In this document: positions 36,150-46,139 of the stretch, piece after piece
Position numbering within the stretch: the first letter of the stretch is position 1
Layout: every line of letters begins with the position of its first letter
Program-made: the position numbers and the translations under genes
The notes under the pieces: model-generated
The model's database searches: none
What the model saw: only the letters and a program-made list of their open reading frames with translations
What the model was told of the DNA's origin: nothing
Assembly (NCBI GenBank): GCA_012934845.2
Contig: WNNJ02000598.1
Span: forward strand, 124,001 to 188,000
DNA: 64,000 bases
DNA from: Pomphorhynchus laevis
Lineage: Eukaryota > Acanthocephala > Palaeacanthocephala > Echinorhynchida > Pomphorhynchidae
Direction of reading: 5' to 3'

Positions 36150-36388
36150 ATAATCGGCGCCTAGTATCCAACATTATGAAATGCATTCTTACGGAGAATA
36201 CCATGACTACAAAATGCGATAAAACTAATCGAAATTTTAAATGAGTAACGATTTATTACTGTCCAGCACTGATAGACTTTCATAATGATGTAAGCCAGCT
36301 AGTAAAAAGTGCGAATGAGGAAATGCAATCAAATATAAAACAGCCTGGTCTGTATTTTCATTCAAAACGAACAATAAAATCTATCATT
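36150..36388 (+). repeat. Inverted copy of 34390-34660 (PLE segment)
   Basis: Plus-strand partner of the inverted repeat arm at 34390-34660. It follows directly from the PLE coding relic (YRKEAFVPMYIHAKSCY), so this arm is in its native context and the 34.4-kb arm is the inverted extra copy. Confidence 0.85.
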
Positions 36389-36950
36389 GTGAATATTGCA
36401 TACACGAGCCGCTATTCTTCATTATTCGGTTTGATATTATCCTCGTGTGGTTGTTTAAATCCTATCAGCATCACTGTACACTACAATCAGCGTGGGTGAA
36501 CCTCATCAGCAGTGAGCCCACGCCTTCATTTCGTGTTTCGGTCATTTTACTGCTTATGCTGATTCCTTGTCGTCGAATGCTGGTTTATATTTGGCTTATA
36601 TACCAAGTTACACAATTAATGTGTTCTATATTTTGTGTGGGCGGTAACTAATATTCGCAATTCGAATCCACCACACACCTATTTTTTATTCCGTTCTAAT
36701 ACGAAATGTTTACTGGACAGTAAACCGTAAGCTGTCTTTATACTATTGTGAATATTGCATACACGAGCCGCTATTCTTCACTGGTCGGTTTGATATTATC
36801 CTCGTGTGGTTGTTTAAATCTTATCAGCATCACTGTAGACTACGTTCAGCGTGGGTGGACCTCATCAGCAGTGAGCCCACGCCTACATTCTACTGCTTTT
36901 GTGATATCTGTAAAGACACCAGCAATTTCCCATGATGCTAGATGAAGGTG
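36389..36950. repeat. Two tandem ~359-bp units with hammerhead-like core (family D)
   Basis: gtgaatattgcatacacgag starts at 36389 and 36748, and homology continues for about 150 bases through cctcatcagcagtgagccca before the second copy is cut off. On the minus strand the first copy has GACCGAAACACG...CGTGGGC...CTGATGAGGTT, that is GAAA before CTGATGA with stem II GACC/GGTT, the type II order. The hairpin gcgtggg.../...cccacgc encloses CTGATGA; the equivalent hairpin at 41761-41795 has the different but still pairing gtctgggt/acccagac. Confidence 0.85.
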
Positions 36951-37472
36951 TATAAAGCGTTTTTACTTACTTATTGCGTGTGTAAACCTTCTAGTTATTC
37001 TTTATAAGGCACAAATGCGTATCCATTGGTTACGAGGTCACTGAATTTCTCACAGGATTCTGAAAGGAATGTGTTTTTATAAATTGTTAGTGCGAAAAAT
37101 TGAGGTTGTTACTGAATTGTCGTTGCACTCGTTGGATCCTTAATGGATACGACATGTATAATTGTATTGCACGGATGTGCTGATTAGACAACGGTCCAGG
37201 ATTTTTTCGAAATAGGCATTTATTTAACTATATGTATTCGTATGGGATCGTGAAGATCGATTAAAATCTGGATGGTGATACTTTGATGAATGCTTATTTA
37301 TTGAATATTTGCTACGTCACACAAGGTGACTTTCGCATTGAAAACCAGCTACAGAATCCTTCAATCATAGCATCCAATTCTATGATAAGCATGATAGAGA
37401 GCATCTCGGACAATGCAGTTTACGTAGATCATGATAGAAGTTTTCATATACTATGTGGAATTTGATAATCCT

Positions 37473-37543
37473 GGATTCGTAGCCTAGCAGTCAAGAGCGC
37501 AAGCTAAGTACGGAGAACGACAGCTCGAATCTCGGATGAATCA
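37473..37543 (+). other. tRNA-like sequence (pseudo-tRNA or SINE head)
   Basis: ggattcg and cgaatc-type ends can pair (GATTCGT with ATGAATC, 7 bp). TAGCCTAGCAG matches the pol III A box exactly, and GCTCGAATC fits the B box with one mismatch, about 30 bases downstream. The D and anticodon stems are poor, so it is not a working tRNA. Confidence 0.4.
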
Positions 37544-38212
37544 AATTTCGAAAGGAGAAGAGTCGGCAGTCAGCCTTCTGACGATCTCATGGATAGCAAT
37601 ATGTGGCAGAAAGCGCACGTAGAATCTTAGGCTGGGTAAGCGTTGGTAAATGTCACCCTCCCAATTTCGTAAATAAATTTCAGCTAACGCCGGTCCTAAT
37701 GGAGATTCCATTGCGACACCGTTAGATTGGACATACATATTTTTGTTGAACACAAAATGGTTTTTGTTAGTGCAGAACAAGATGAGTTCAAACCATTCAG
37801 AAAAAAACGACTGTCCAGTTATGTTCCTTATCAGTCAGTAAATGACTCGCGAGTGTTATAGCATCAACCAGGGGTACATTAGTAAATAGTAATATTACGT
37901 CTGCGGTAATTAGGTCACAATCGTGATTCAGATTCTTAACTCGAGTCATAAATCAGGTCCGTCTTTAATGGATGTATCAGTCATACCCATGTGCACCTGT
38001 AGTTTTTTATTAATGAATTTTGCTAGTTTATGACTAAAGCTGTTGTACGAGGCGATGACTGGTTGTACGGAACGAACAGATTTATGCACTTTAGGAAGCA
38101 AATACATAAATAAAGGTTTAGCATTACTAGATCTGATGAGTCTATAGTCCGAAAGAGGTATGTTTTCGGCTTTGTATAAGTTAAGCATATACTTGTGTAT
38201 ATGCTTAATCAC
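37541..38212 (-). pseudogene. Penelope-like reverse transcriptase fragment
   Basis: Minus-strand blocks: LFMYLLPKVHKSVRSVQPVI (LPKvHK motif, PLE fingers), SYNSFSHKLAKFINKKL, and after interruption FVFNKNMYVQSNGVAMESPL then GPALAEIYLRNWEGDI (motif B with the AMGSPLGP-type loop). These are consecutive regions of one RT. It meets the plus-strand GIY-YIG block at 38195 head to head. Confidence 0.85.
38187..38210. repeat. Palindromic junction between two PLE pieces
   Basis: taagcatatac-ttgt-gtatatgctta is a near-perfect 10-11-bp inverted repeat exactly where the minus-strand RT ends and the plus-strand endonuclease begins. It looks like a fold-back junction. Confidence 0.75.
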
Positions 38213-38638
38213 TCACTACCTAGGCTATCCAGTATGTTCAAACTAAAACCAGAATTTGAATCGGCCGGTGTTGTCTACAATTTTCCATGCCTCCAGTGTA
38301 ATAAAATAAAGGTGGGCCGAACAGGAAGACCGTTAGCTATCCGTGCCAATGAACACTCATATGTAATAAAGATAGCATTATACGGACAGTATACATCCTC
38401 TTGTGCCATTTCTCATCATATAGGTGTTAATAATCACTTAATGGACATTAACCTAATTACACCACTGAAGAAAGAAACGAACAAAACAAAGCGCAAAATT
38501 ATTGAAGCCATGTATCTTGAAACTTTTAAAGATTGCATAGTCCCTAACAGTAAAGCAGACATCACATTAAAGCTTAGTTCAAACTTAGTTGCTAGAAATT
38601 TGTGTTTGCCAACATCAGTAGAGATAGACAATGGATAA
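38195..38638 (+). CDS. GIY-YIG endonuclease domain of a Penelope-like element
   Basis: 148-codon uninterrupted frame. VVYNFPCLQCNKIKVGRTGR is the GIY-YIG core (Tyr, Cys pair, VGRTGR), followed by ANEHSY (Arg/His region), SCAISHHIGVNNH, and the helix TKRKIIEAMYLETFKD with the catalytic Glu; it ends LPTSVEIDNG. In the family this domain nicks target DNA to prime reverse transcription. It keeps the main expected residues, but no RT precedes it on its own strand, so it is an orphan part. The downstream plus strand at 38708-38745 has the PLE 3' hammerhead relic CTGAAGATGACG...CGTCAAAA. Confidence 0.85.
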   Translation: MYMLNHSLPRLSSMFKLKPEFESAGVVYNFPCLQCNKIKVGRTGRPLAIRANEHSYVIKIALYGQYTSSCAISHHIGVNNHLMDINLITPLKKETNKTKRKIIEAMYLETFKDCIVPNSKADITLKLSSNLVARNLCLPTSVEIDNG

Positions 38639-38924
38639 ACAATTTTTTATATATTTTTTATTATTTTTTTGCACTTTCTTATTCCTTTTACTAATGTGTT
38701 TTATTTCTAGACCCTGAAGATGACGTGCCGTAGTGCCGTCAAAATATTGGATTTTTCTAATCAAATAAATATTCCTGTTTCCTCGCCTTCTTATAATAAT
38801 TCGGATTGGAAACGAATTTTCTCTCTCTATATATATACATATATATGTATATATTTGTCTATTCTTACTGCGACCTGGGATCCGTCATGGATTCGTTCAT
38901 ATATTTGTAAAATCCAATGAAAAA

Positions 38925-39145
38925 CAGACTTTGACCAATTATTTTATTTCGACAACGTTTCGACCCGCAGTAGGGTCTTATTCAGGTCAGATATTGTATG
39001 TATTTATAATCAAGAAAGTTTCATTTAAACTTTCTTGGTTATTACTACACATAATATCTGACCTGAAGAAGACCTATTGCGGGTCGAAATGTTGTCGAAA
39101 TAAAAGAAATGGTCGAAGTTTGGTTTTCATTGGATTTTACAATAT
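38925..39145. repeat. Palindrome with PLE-type hammerhead relics
   Basis: Left gacaacgtttcgacccgcag...ggtcagatat and right atatctgacctgaagaag...gggtcgaaatgttgtc are inverted copies about 100 bases long. Each arm carries CTGAAGA/CTGAATA, one extra base, GACC...GGTC and GAAA, the variant hammerhead pattern with a single inserted base also seen at 33830 and 38708. Confidence 0.8.
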
Positions 39146-39340
39146 ATATAATATTTTTGAATTTAAAAATTCAAAAATATTAAATATTAAATATTTTTAA
39201 ATTTAAAAATTCAAAAAGAATGTGAAATCGTATTCAATGAAATCTTAGGCGGTGGTTTAACCCTTATTTATTAGTTAACCAGGACTGTCTGTTACACCTA
39301 TCTGCCTCTTTCTATATATAGAGAATTTTATGCTTAATCA

Positions 39341-39389
39341 CTGCAAGACGGCATACCGTTTCAGCTTTGAGAAGCCTCATCAGTTGCAG
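39341..39389 (-). ncRNA. Hammerhead ribozyme, canonical (family A)
   Basis: Minus-strand order: stem I CTGCAA (39389-39384), core CTGATGA (39383-39377), stem II GGCT/AGCT closing TCTCAA, core GAAA, stem III ACGG/CCGT closing TATG, cleavage site GTC, then TTGCAG (39346-39341), which pairs perfectly with CTGCAA. Every conserved core base is present and all three helices close, in 49 bases. Stem III is only four pairs, as in PLE and retrozyme hammerheads. Predicted cleavage is 3' of the C at 39347 (complement strand). No coding element was recognised beside it. Confidence 0.93.
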
Positions 39390-39544
39390 CACATACAATG
39401 AATACACATGAAAAACATACTATATAGATTAAAGCAGAAAGAATTCACTATGTGCTAATTGCATGACGTAGCTTTCACTTTCGAAGTCAATACAATGCAG
39501 TGAATTCTTTTTAGTTAAATACACATATATATAGTACCGCTATT

Positions 39545-39760
39545 AGATCCGGTAAAAATGAAATTTATTTTCTATTGACGTTTCGACGTATCTCTCTGAA
39601 GAATTAGTTTACAAAATTGTTTGTATTATCTCTCAAACTTTACGTAAAAAAAGTATGAGAGATAATACATACAAGTTTGTAAACCAATTCTTGAGAAAGA
39701 TACATCGATAGAAAATAATTTTTTTTCTAGTTCTAATAGTTTTACAGATACATGGAAGTT
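39545..39760. repeat. Palindrome, ~90-base arms
   Basis: ttattttctattgacgtttc...gtttacaaaattg on the left is the inverted copy of caagtttgtaaacc...gatagaaaataatt on the right, separated by a short loop with two copies of attatctctca in opposite orientation. The left arm's minus strand has tacgtcgaaacgtca, the GAAAC end of a hammerhead-like relic. Confidence 0.8.
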
Positions 39761-41694
39761 TTTAAGAAACCAAAACCCCGATAGGCGATTCTCAGATGGA
39801 TATATCGAATTAATTAGAGTTTTTGAGTGATCGTCAGCCAATATTAAAAGGCAGAAATCTGAAACGTAGATATTGAATCAGTAGCTGATGAGGTATACCA
39901 ATACTGAAATGTTGCTGACTGCTGTTGGCCTTTAGATAGAATTAAAGTAGCGTTCAGAATAAACAATGATCGAGGTAAATCAAATTTATATATCATGGTG
40001 TATTTTCAATAATAATATTGTACTACTGATTTTGAGGATTAGTACAACAAATGCAGAAATTGGTATTCGACTTCAATCACGTTTAGAAATTTTGTCTATC
40101 CAAATATTTTTTATTCATGGTTATCTCAAATGTATTTCAATGTATAAAGAAATGCACTTGCTTTATTGATGTGCAATTTGTCATCTTTAAAAATCTCTAT
40201 ATTTAGAAAAGGCTCTTAAATAAAAAAATATTTTGACATTATTTCTTTCACTTTGTGTATAGTTAACAATAATATGGTTAATATTATTATCTTAAAAAAT
40301 ATGTTTGCATAAATTATATTGCACACAATACTTACATTACAAACATATACTGTACAAAAATAAACTATGTTCATTTATTATCTTCCCTCAATTTGATAAA
40401 ACCTATATTTAAACTAATCTTTATATTTTATCTTCAATCGTATCGATTATTTTAAATATCACAAACAATTAAAAACACTCCATTGAAAATATAATAAACC
40501 TATTGTTTCTTATTTTGTTCCTCATTTATGATCAAAGAGTTTTTTTTACTTTCAATTTTGTGTTCATATTTTTATATCTTTATTTTAAGATTTTTTTTGA
40601 TATTGTGATCAGTTATCGAGGATATATAATAAGCCTAAAGAACATTGTAAATTACTATTTATTATAGAACTTTGCTGATTGATGGTTGTGGTAAAATACT
40701 AATTTGTTGTAGACTCAGTATGCATATAATTAGGCCTAGAGTTTAACTGATTTCGGGATTTTATTCACTGATTGTGGGATTTTGATTCCGATTTTTCGTT
40801 TCAATACTTATATATAATACTTATGTTATATACACTTATACAATACTGATATAATATTTATATATTTCAATATTTATATACTGATATGATCAGGATATCA
40901 CTGAATCGGTGCTGGTAATCTTTTGATAGATTATTTCATTTGCTTAGTCGAAAACGATGTAAGAGTTTTACCAAAAGATGTATAGAATTATAAGTATTGA
41001 ATATATGATACCACATCTAGTTTCTACTGGGAAATCACCTTGTATGATCTAGCAAAATTGACTTATTTAATCGTGGATGTTTCTAAAAAACGGAGTTCGA
41101 TTACTAGCAGAGCAGACTTTATTATCACTCCTAGACGATCTGATGGTAGCCGACATCATTCATTACTAGGGTAAACTGCCATCAATCGTTTCGGCTGCCT
41201 TGTGATATATTTTAAAATAATCTCCGAGAATTTGTTAACATGATAACATGGACATAGCATTAAAAAAATAACCAAGTTTATCTGGATCATCCTAATTTTA
41301 TTCGGAAGGGGATTTAATTGCTGATTGCTGTTTATTGTTGTTGGTTGTTTTCTCACAGCATTCATTTAAAGAATACATTTTTATAATTTGATAGTATAAT
41401 GTGTAACAATGTGCTCCGGGAGGCTATAAGCTTCAATTTTAAACTCGTAGGTTTAAAGTGTTACTCATACTACTAACAGTGTTACAATTCTACTGTAAAA
41501 TTATTTAGCCATATATAAACATCATGTATACTTTAATATTTATGAATATGAGAGTATTTATAATAGCACTGCTGTTATATTATTTACTCGTAACATGGAA
41601 ATGCTTGCCTTTTAATGATATTCCTTCTTTATATTTTGTGTGAATACTATTGATACTTTAACTTGATTGCATCTATGAGCCGAAATTTTTATGG

Positions 41695-42030
41695 TTGTGT
41701 CACGACATTATCCTCACAGTTATAGTACCTTTTCTTGATACAGCAGGACGCTACTAATCAGTCTGGGTGGGTCTCATCAGCTGCCGACCCAGACCTATAT
41801 TTCAGGTTTCGACCTTATTATCTGCTTTCTCCGTACACTGTTCCTGATCAGATTTAAACTCAGTACGCATGTATCGCGATTAAACGTTACATCGACGAGG
41901 CTAGCTGCTCCAGTGGTGTAAATATACATTTATGTATATTACGTTTATTAGGAGACCTATCCATGCTGATTAGTAGTGTCTTGCTATATCAAGAATAAGG
42001 GCAATAACTGTGAGGATAATGTCGTGCAAC
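41695..42030. repeat. Palindrome enclosing a hammerhead-like core (family D)
   Basis: Arms cacgacattatcctcacag...tgatacagcagg and the complementary stretch 41955-42030 pair for about 70 bases. The loop's minus strand (41814-41770) reads GGTC-GAAA-CCT...AGGTC...CTGATGA-GACC: stem II GGTC/GACC, stem III ACCT/AGGT and a GTC cleavage site, in type II order. A short stem I is not convincing. Confidence 0.8.
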
Positions 42031-42149
42031 AATCAGAAGAACTATTGGTACTGTTTTGAGTATAGAGATTGTAATGCTATTCGAATTTGTGTGTCGATTA
42101 TTTAAGATCAAAAATTTAGTGAATTGAGTTAGTGGATAGATTATATATT

Positions 42150-42375
42150 CAATATTTTTCCGAACAATTTTAGAATTAATATTATATTAATAAAATATAT
42201 TAAATAGTATTTTTAATATAATACAAAGTAATATTTATAATCAATATATAGGAATGTTGAAACTAGATAGTCAATATTTTTCCAAATAATTTTAGAATTA
42301 ATATTATATTAATAAAATATATTAAATAGTATTTTTAATATAAAACAAAGTAATATTTATTATCAATATATAAGA
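42150..42375. repeat. Tandem duplication, ~122-bp unit, 2 copies
   Basis: aatatttttcc...aattttagaattaatatta recurs at 42151 and 42273 with only a few differences over ~105 bases. Confidence 0.9.
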
Positions 42376-43852
42376 ATCTTTGATTTGAATATTTAAATTA
42401 GGGACTTCTAACGAAAGGATGTGTGTCGAGAAGACATAGTTACGTATATCATATAATATTTAATTTTAAATTGTAGTAGAAGCCCATTTATTATTTACTT
42501 TTATCTCTTTATCACTTACTTCTCTTACTAGGCTTTATTATTTCAAAATTGAAAAGTTGAGTTTGTATGCTTTCTGACTAAAGTCGGATTGGACATACTG
42601 AGATAATTAGTAAATTTCATTAACTATCAGCATAATACCGACAGGAAGTCTTGGTATATAAAGCGATATGGCTTAGTTTTACTAAGCGACGTGCTTAACA
42701 GAGGCTATGCTTAACATTCTGAAGAGGTTTATTGCATTGTTGTAAATATATAATTGAAAATGATACACATTAGTAAGTTAGTATGCTCATATACTTTTGC
42801 AATACTGTAGATAAAAAATTAACTTCCAAGTAAGCACACCTAAATAATCAAATGTTGGATTACTTTTGACAATGTGTCTATTTTGAATCAGGCTTTTTTA
42901 TCTGTTTAGACGCATTTCTTGTATGTCAACAAGCAAATGAAATTGATTGTAAATTATATCCAAATCTCATTTATTCTCTCTCTATTTGTCAACGTACGAA
43001 ATGCGTGATAAATATACTTGAGTTTTTGAACGAATTGTTTCCAATTTGTATAGCAGTCACTGCCTTTATCGTTTTTTAACAACGGGACATGTAAACTTTA
43101 AAATATAAAATATTAGCAAATGTAGTTTTTCTCGAGATCCTTATTAGATAAGGGTAATTATTGCTTTACATAATATTTTTGAAACATATGATTAATTGGT
43201 TCCCCTAATATGACATTTTTAAAATAGGTGTTACGCTTAAGCTGTAAAAAGCTTTTAATTATATTTGAATACCGACCATTCCTTGTCGCGTCTTTTAAAT
43301 TTCTGTTGATCCTACAAATTAACTACGGAACATGGTTAAAAATTGAATCTGGTAAGCCAAAGGATATTAGAATATAGCCGTATCACTTGGATACGACTAT
43401 ATTTCCGAACACAACTACAGATTTGTGCTTGGAAGACACATAACATCAATGTACAACAGCAGACTAGGCGGTAGCATAGTGGAGAGATAATGGATAAAAA
43501 ACGATAATCAGAGATAGTAAATTCAAAAGTAAATACGAAAAATTTGTGGATGTAATCATCTCGCTTGAAATGCTTTTATACATTAATATATCATTATGAG
43601 TTAAAATAAGCAAAATGTTTAGAATAGGCTAATTTCACCACCCTTTAGAGTTTTATTGCAAGCTTGTAAATAAATGATCAGAAATGAAGTCATAAATGTA
43701 AGAAATTATTGTTACAAATCGATTGTTCAATCATTGATTTATTAATAATTGATTAATGTAACGAATGAAGATTTTATTTATGTATTTTTAAGTCAATTCT
43801 TCAAATTGGTAACTGCTAGTTATCATCAGGACATGAAACAACACATTGATTT

Positions 43853-43993
43853 ATTAGTTATTGATTAATGGAGCTAGTATAGTTTAATTATTTATTTTAG
43901 TTTTTATATCCTGATGATGATAGCAGGTAGCTATTAAAAATTTAAATTACAATAAATAATTAAACTTTATTCATTCCATTAATCAATAACTAA
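43853..43993. repeat. Palindromic cassette with hammerhead-like relic
   Basis: Arms ttagttattgattaatgg and ccattaatcaataactaa enclose cctgatgatgatagcaggta and gctattaaaaattt. The AUAGC/GCUAU stem is intact but GAAA has become TAAA. The related half-arm 43735-43850 upstream carries the same word in inverse sense. Confidence 0.75.
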
Positions 43994-44904
43994 GAAATTA
44001 TTGGCTGACTCAAAATAATGCTGCGGTGAGTCTTTTTTAATATTGCACAATAATTTCTTTGACATTATTATTTTTTCTTTAAATACATTTTTATAGTTTA
44101 TTTATTTAATATAATATTTGCTACCTGATTTATTGTTTAAGATATGTTCAATACAAGCTTTAATTTTCATAGAAATCCAAACATGCTAATTTTTTTACAT
44201 TATATATATTTAATGTTATAAGGTGCAGCTTAACTGATTAAAACAAAAAGGGAAATTAGCTTTTTGTGTGAAATTATATCAATTCAGTATTTAGCGGAAA
44301 ATATATGGATATTATACATTTTTATCAACTATCGAAATAAATAGAAACATGCTCGATATGATAGTTATATTATTATACTAACTTACCTAAGTCAATGATA
44401 GTATGAATGCAAATAAATAAAAACACTTTAACGAGATAGCATTATATTTCATAATGCCCCCTCCCAAATCTGGGAAATTAAGCTTTTTACTTCGTTCTTT
44501 TTAATTGAGAAAATTGTCGAAAAGAATCTAAAATAGCAAAACAATAAAAAAATAGAATGTGTGAAAAGTAAAACCATTTTGAACATTCAAATTTGGTTTT
44601 AATTATATTAGATTTTTCTGCTGATCACTCACTAATTCGTGTATACAGTGTGCGTCCCATTTAACTTATAGGTGTTCTGATACATTTCCCATAGCAAATT
44701 AAATTGATAATCCCATCCTTTATTTCAGAAAAAGATCTTATTGATTTCATTGTTGCAGAATAGACTCAATCACCACACGTTGAACAACTGTGTATTTTTA
44801 TTGCTGATTATGTAAGAAATTGATGCATTATTCCTTGTATGCATTCACTAATACTAACCATTACTGGAATCAAATGCAATGTATTAACATTTGAATGCCA
44901 ATAA

Positions 44905-45844
44905 ACCTATATTACGTAGAAGTGAGCAAAATAAGCTAATAAACATATATTACGTAGAGGTGAGCAAAATAAGCTAATCTTACTTAGATCAAGATAAATA
45001 AATATAATTACAACTTTACTTGATTCATCCTTAAGATAAAATTCGTTGCTGCAAATCCGAAAAGCTCGTAAGCAAAAGCCTGAAAACATTCAAAATTCTG
45101 TAGATATCGGATGGCTGCTATCCCACGATTAAAACAAGCTATTATAGTTTCAGTGGAATTTCTCTACACTCTAGTAAAATACACATTAGTGACGAACATT
45201 TCACAATTTAAATAAATAAATTCATTAGAAGGCCAGATAATTGTTTTTCCTATATAAGGATTCAATGAATTGAAAATCATGATAGACCGTTTTACTTTAT
45301 CACGACTCTTGTGTCAGATAACGAAAATATCATCTATATAACGGTAGTAGGTGATTAGGTGAATACTGCAAAGACTTATAATTATTTATCGAGCTTTTGC
45401 TTATACAGGCAGGACCGATCGTTGAACCCATCGTTATACCATCAAGAATATTGCTGTTTGGAAGAATGGGGTTGTTTATAAAGTTTGATGTAAAAAATGT
45501 TCAACCACCTATATTGTTCAACTGGGATGAACACTGTAGATAAGAATGCATGAGCGCAAAATGACATTAATATATTTAAAGAAATCATCATTAGAAGATA
45601 ACGCCATAGAAACAAAACATGAAATTGATTTCGAAAATGCCTTCATGTTTTCTAATTCATCTAATATAAACGGTAGATTAGTATTGGGCCTATAGCGATT
45701 ATTTTGATTTCTCAAAATATTTTTGACAATGTTCTCAGTTAGAGAACTAAATATTTTAGAAATTTTTAATTTCAATATTCTGAGAATGACATTGAAATTC
45801 GGTATGAAATACCTGCTCAGATTGTCTCGTTCCATTTTAAACAT
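44905..45844 (-). pseudogene. Penelope-like reverse transcriptase
   Basis: Minus strand from 45844: a block with LPFILDELENMKAFSKSISC, then DGITMGSTIGPACIS (motif B), YYRYIDDIFVI (45345 region, YIDD catalytic box), and near the end AFRICSNEFYLKDESSK (45080-45010), the conserved PLE stretch 'Ra..ics...l..E...i'. Frames change several times and the GIY-YIG domain is not seen. It ends about 300 bases upstream of the protein kinase D start, on the opposite strand. Confidence 0.8.
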
Positions 45845-46139
45845 TATATTTGTTTTTACAAGTTTATAATTAATTGCGATTTTGTTACTCTATTATGAAA
45901 ATTCATTTTAAATAATTATTTCATCACTTAATTTAATAATTTTACTCTTTCAGTGACGTTGCAATATCAGTGACTTATAATTCGATTATTCAATTGTATT
46001 TAAAAATATATATATAGAAATCAGATATCAAGCAAGCTATATAGCATATTGGATATATGATTATGCAAAATCATGCATACTCATTTATATAATATTTGAA
46101 CCAAAGTAATTGTTTTTGAAAAGATAAACATATAGAGTA

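Larger units (their letters stand above)
39765..44900. other. Gene-poor AT-rich region with scattered repeats
   Basis: No host gene is seen. It holds a family E repeat fragment (41125-41215), a palindrome at 41695-42030, a 122-bp tandem duplication at 42150-42375 and a palindromic cassette at 43853-43993. Short ORFs at 39966 and 41365 look like chance or repeat translation. Confidence 0.55.

Noticed and set aside
37473-37543. Functional tRNA gene
   Set aside because: A and B boxes and the acceptor stem are tRNA-like, but the anticodon and D stems do not pair; kept only as a tRNA-like sequence.
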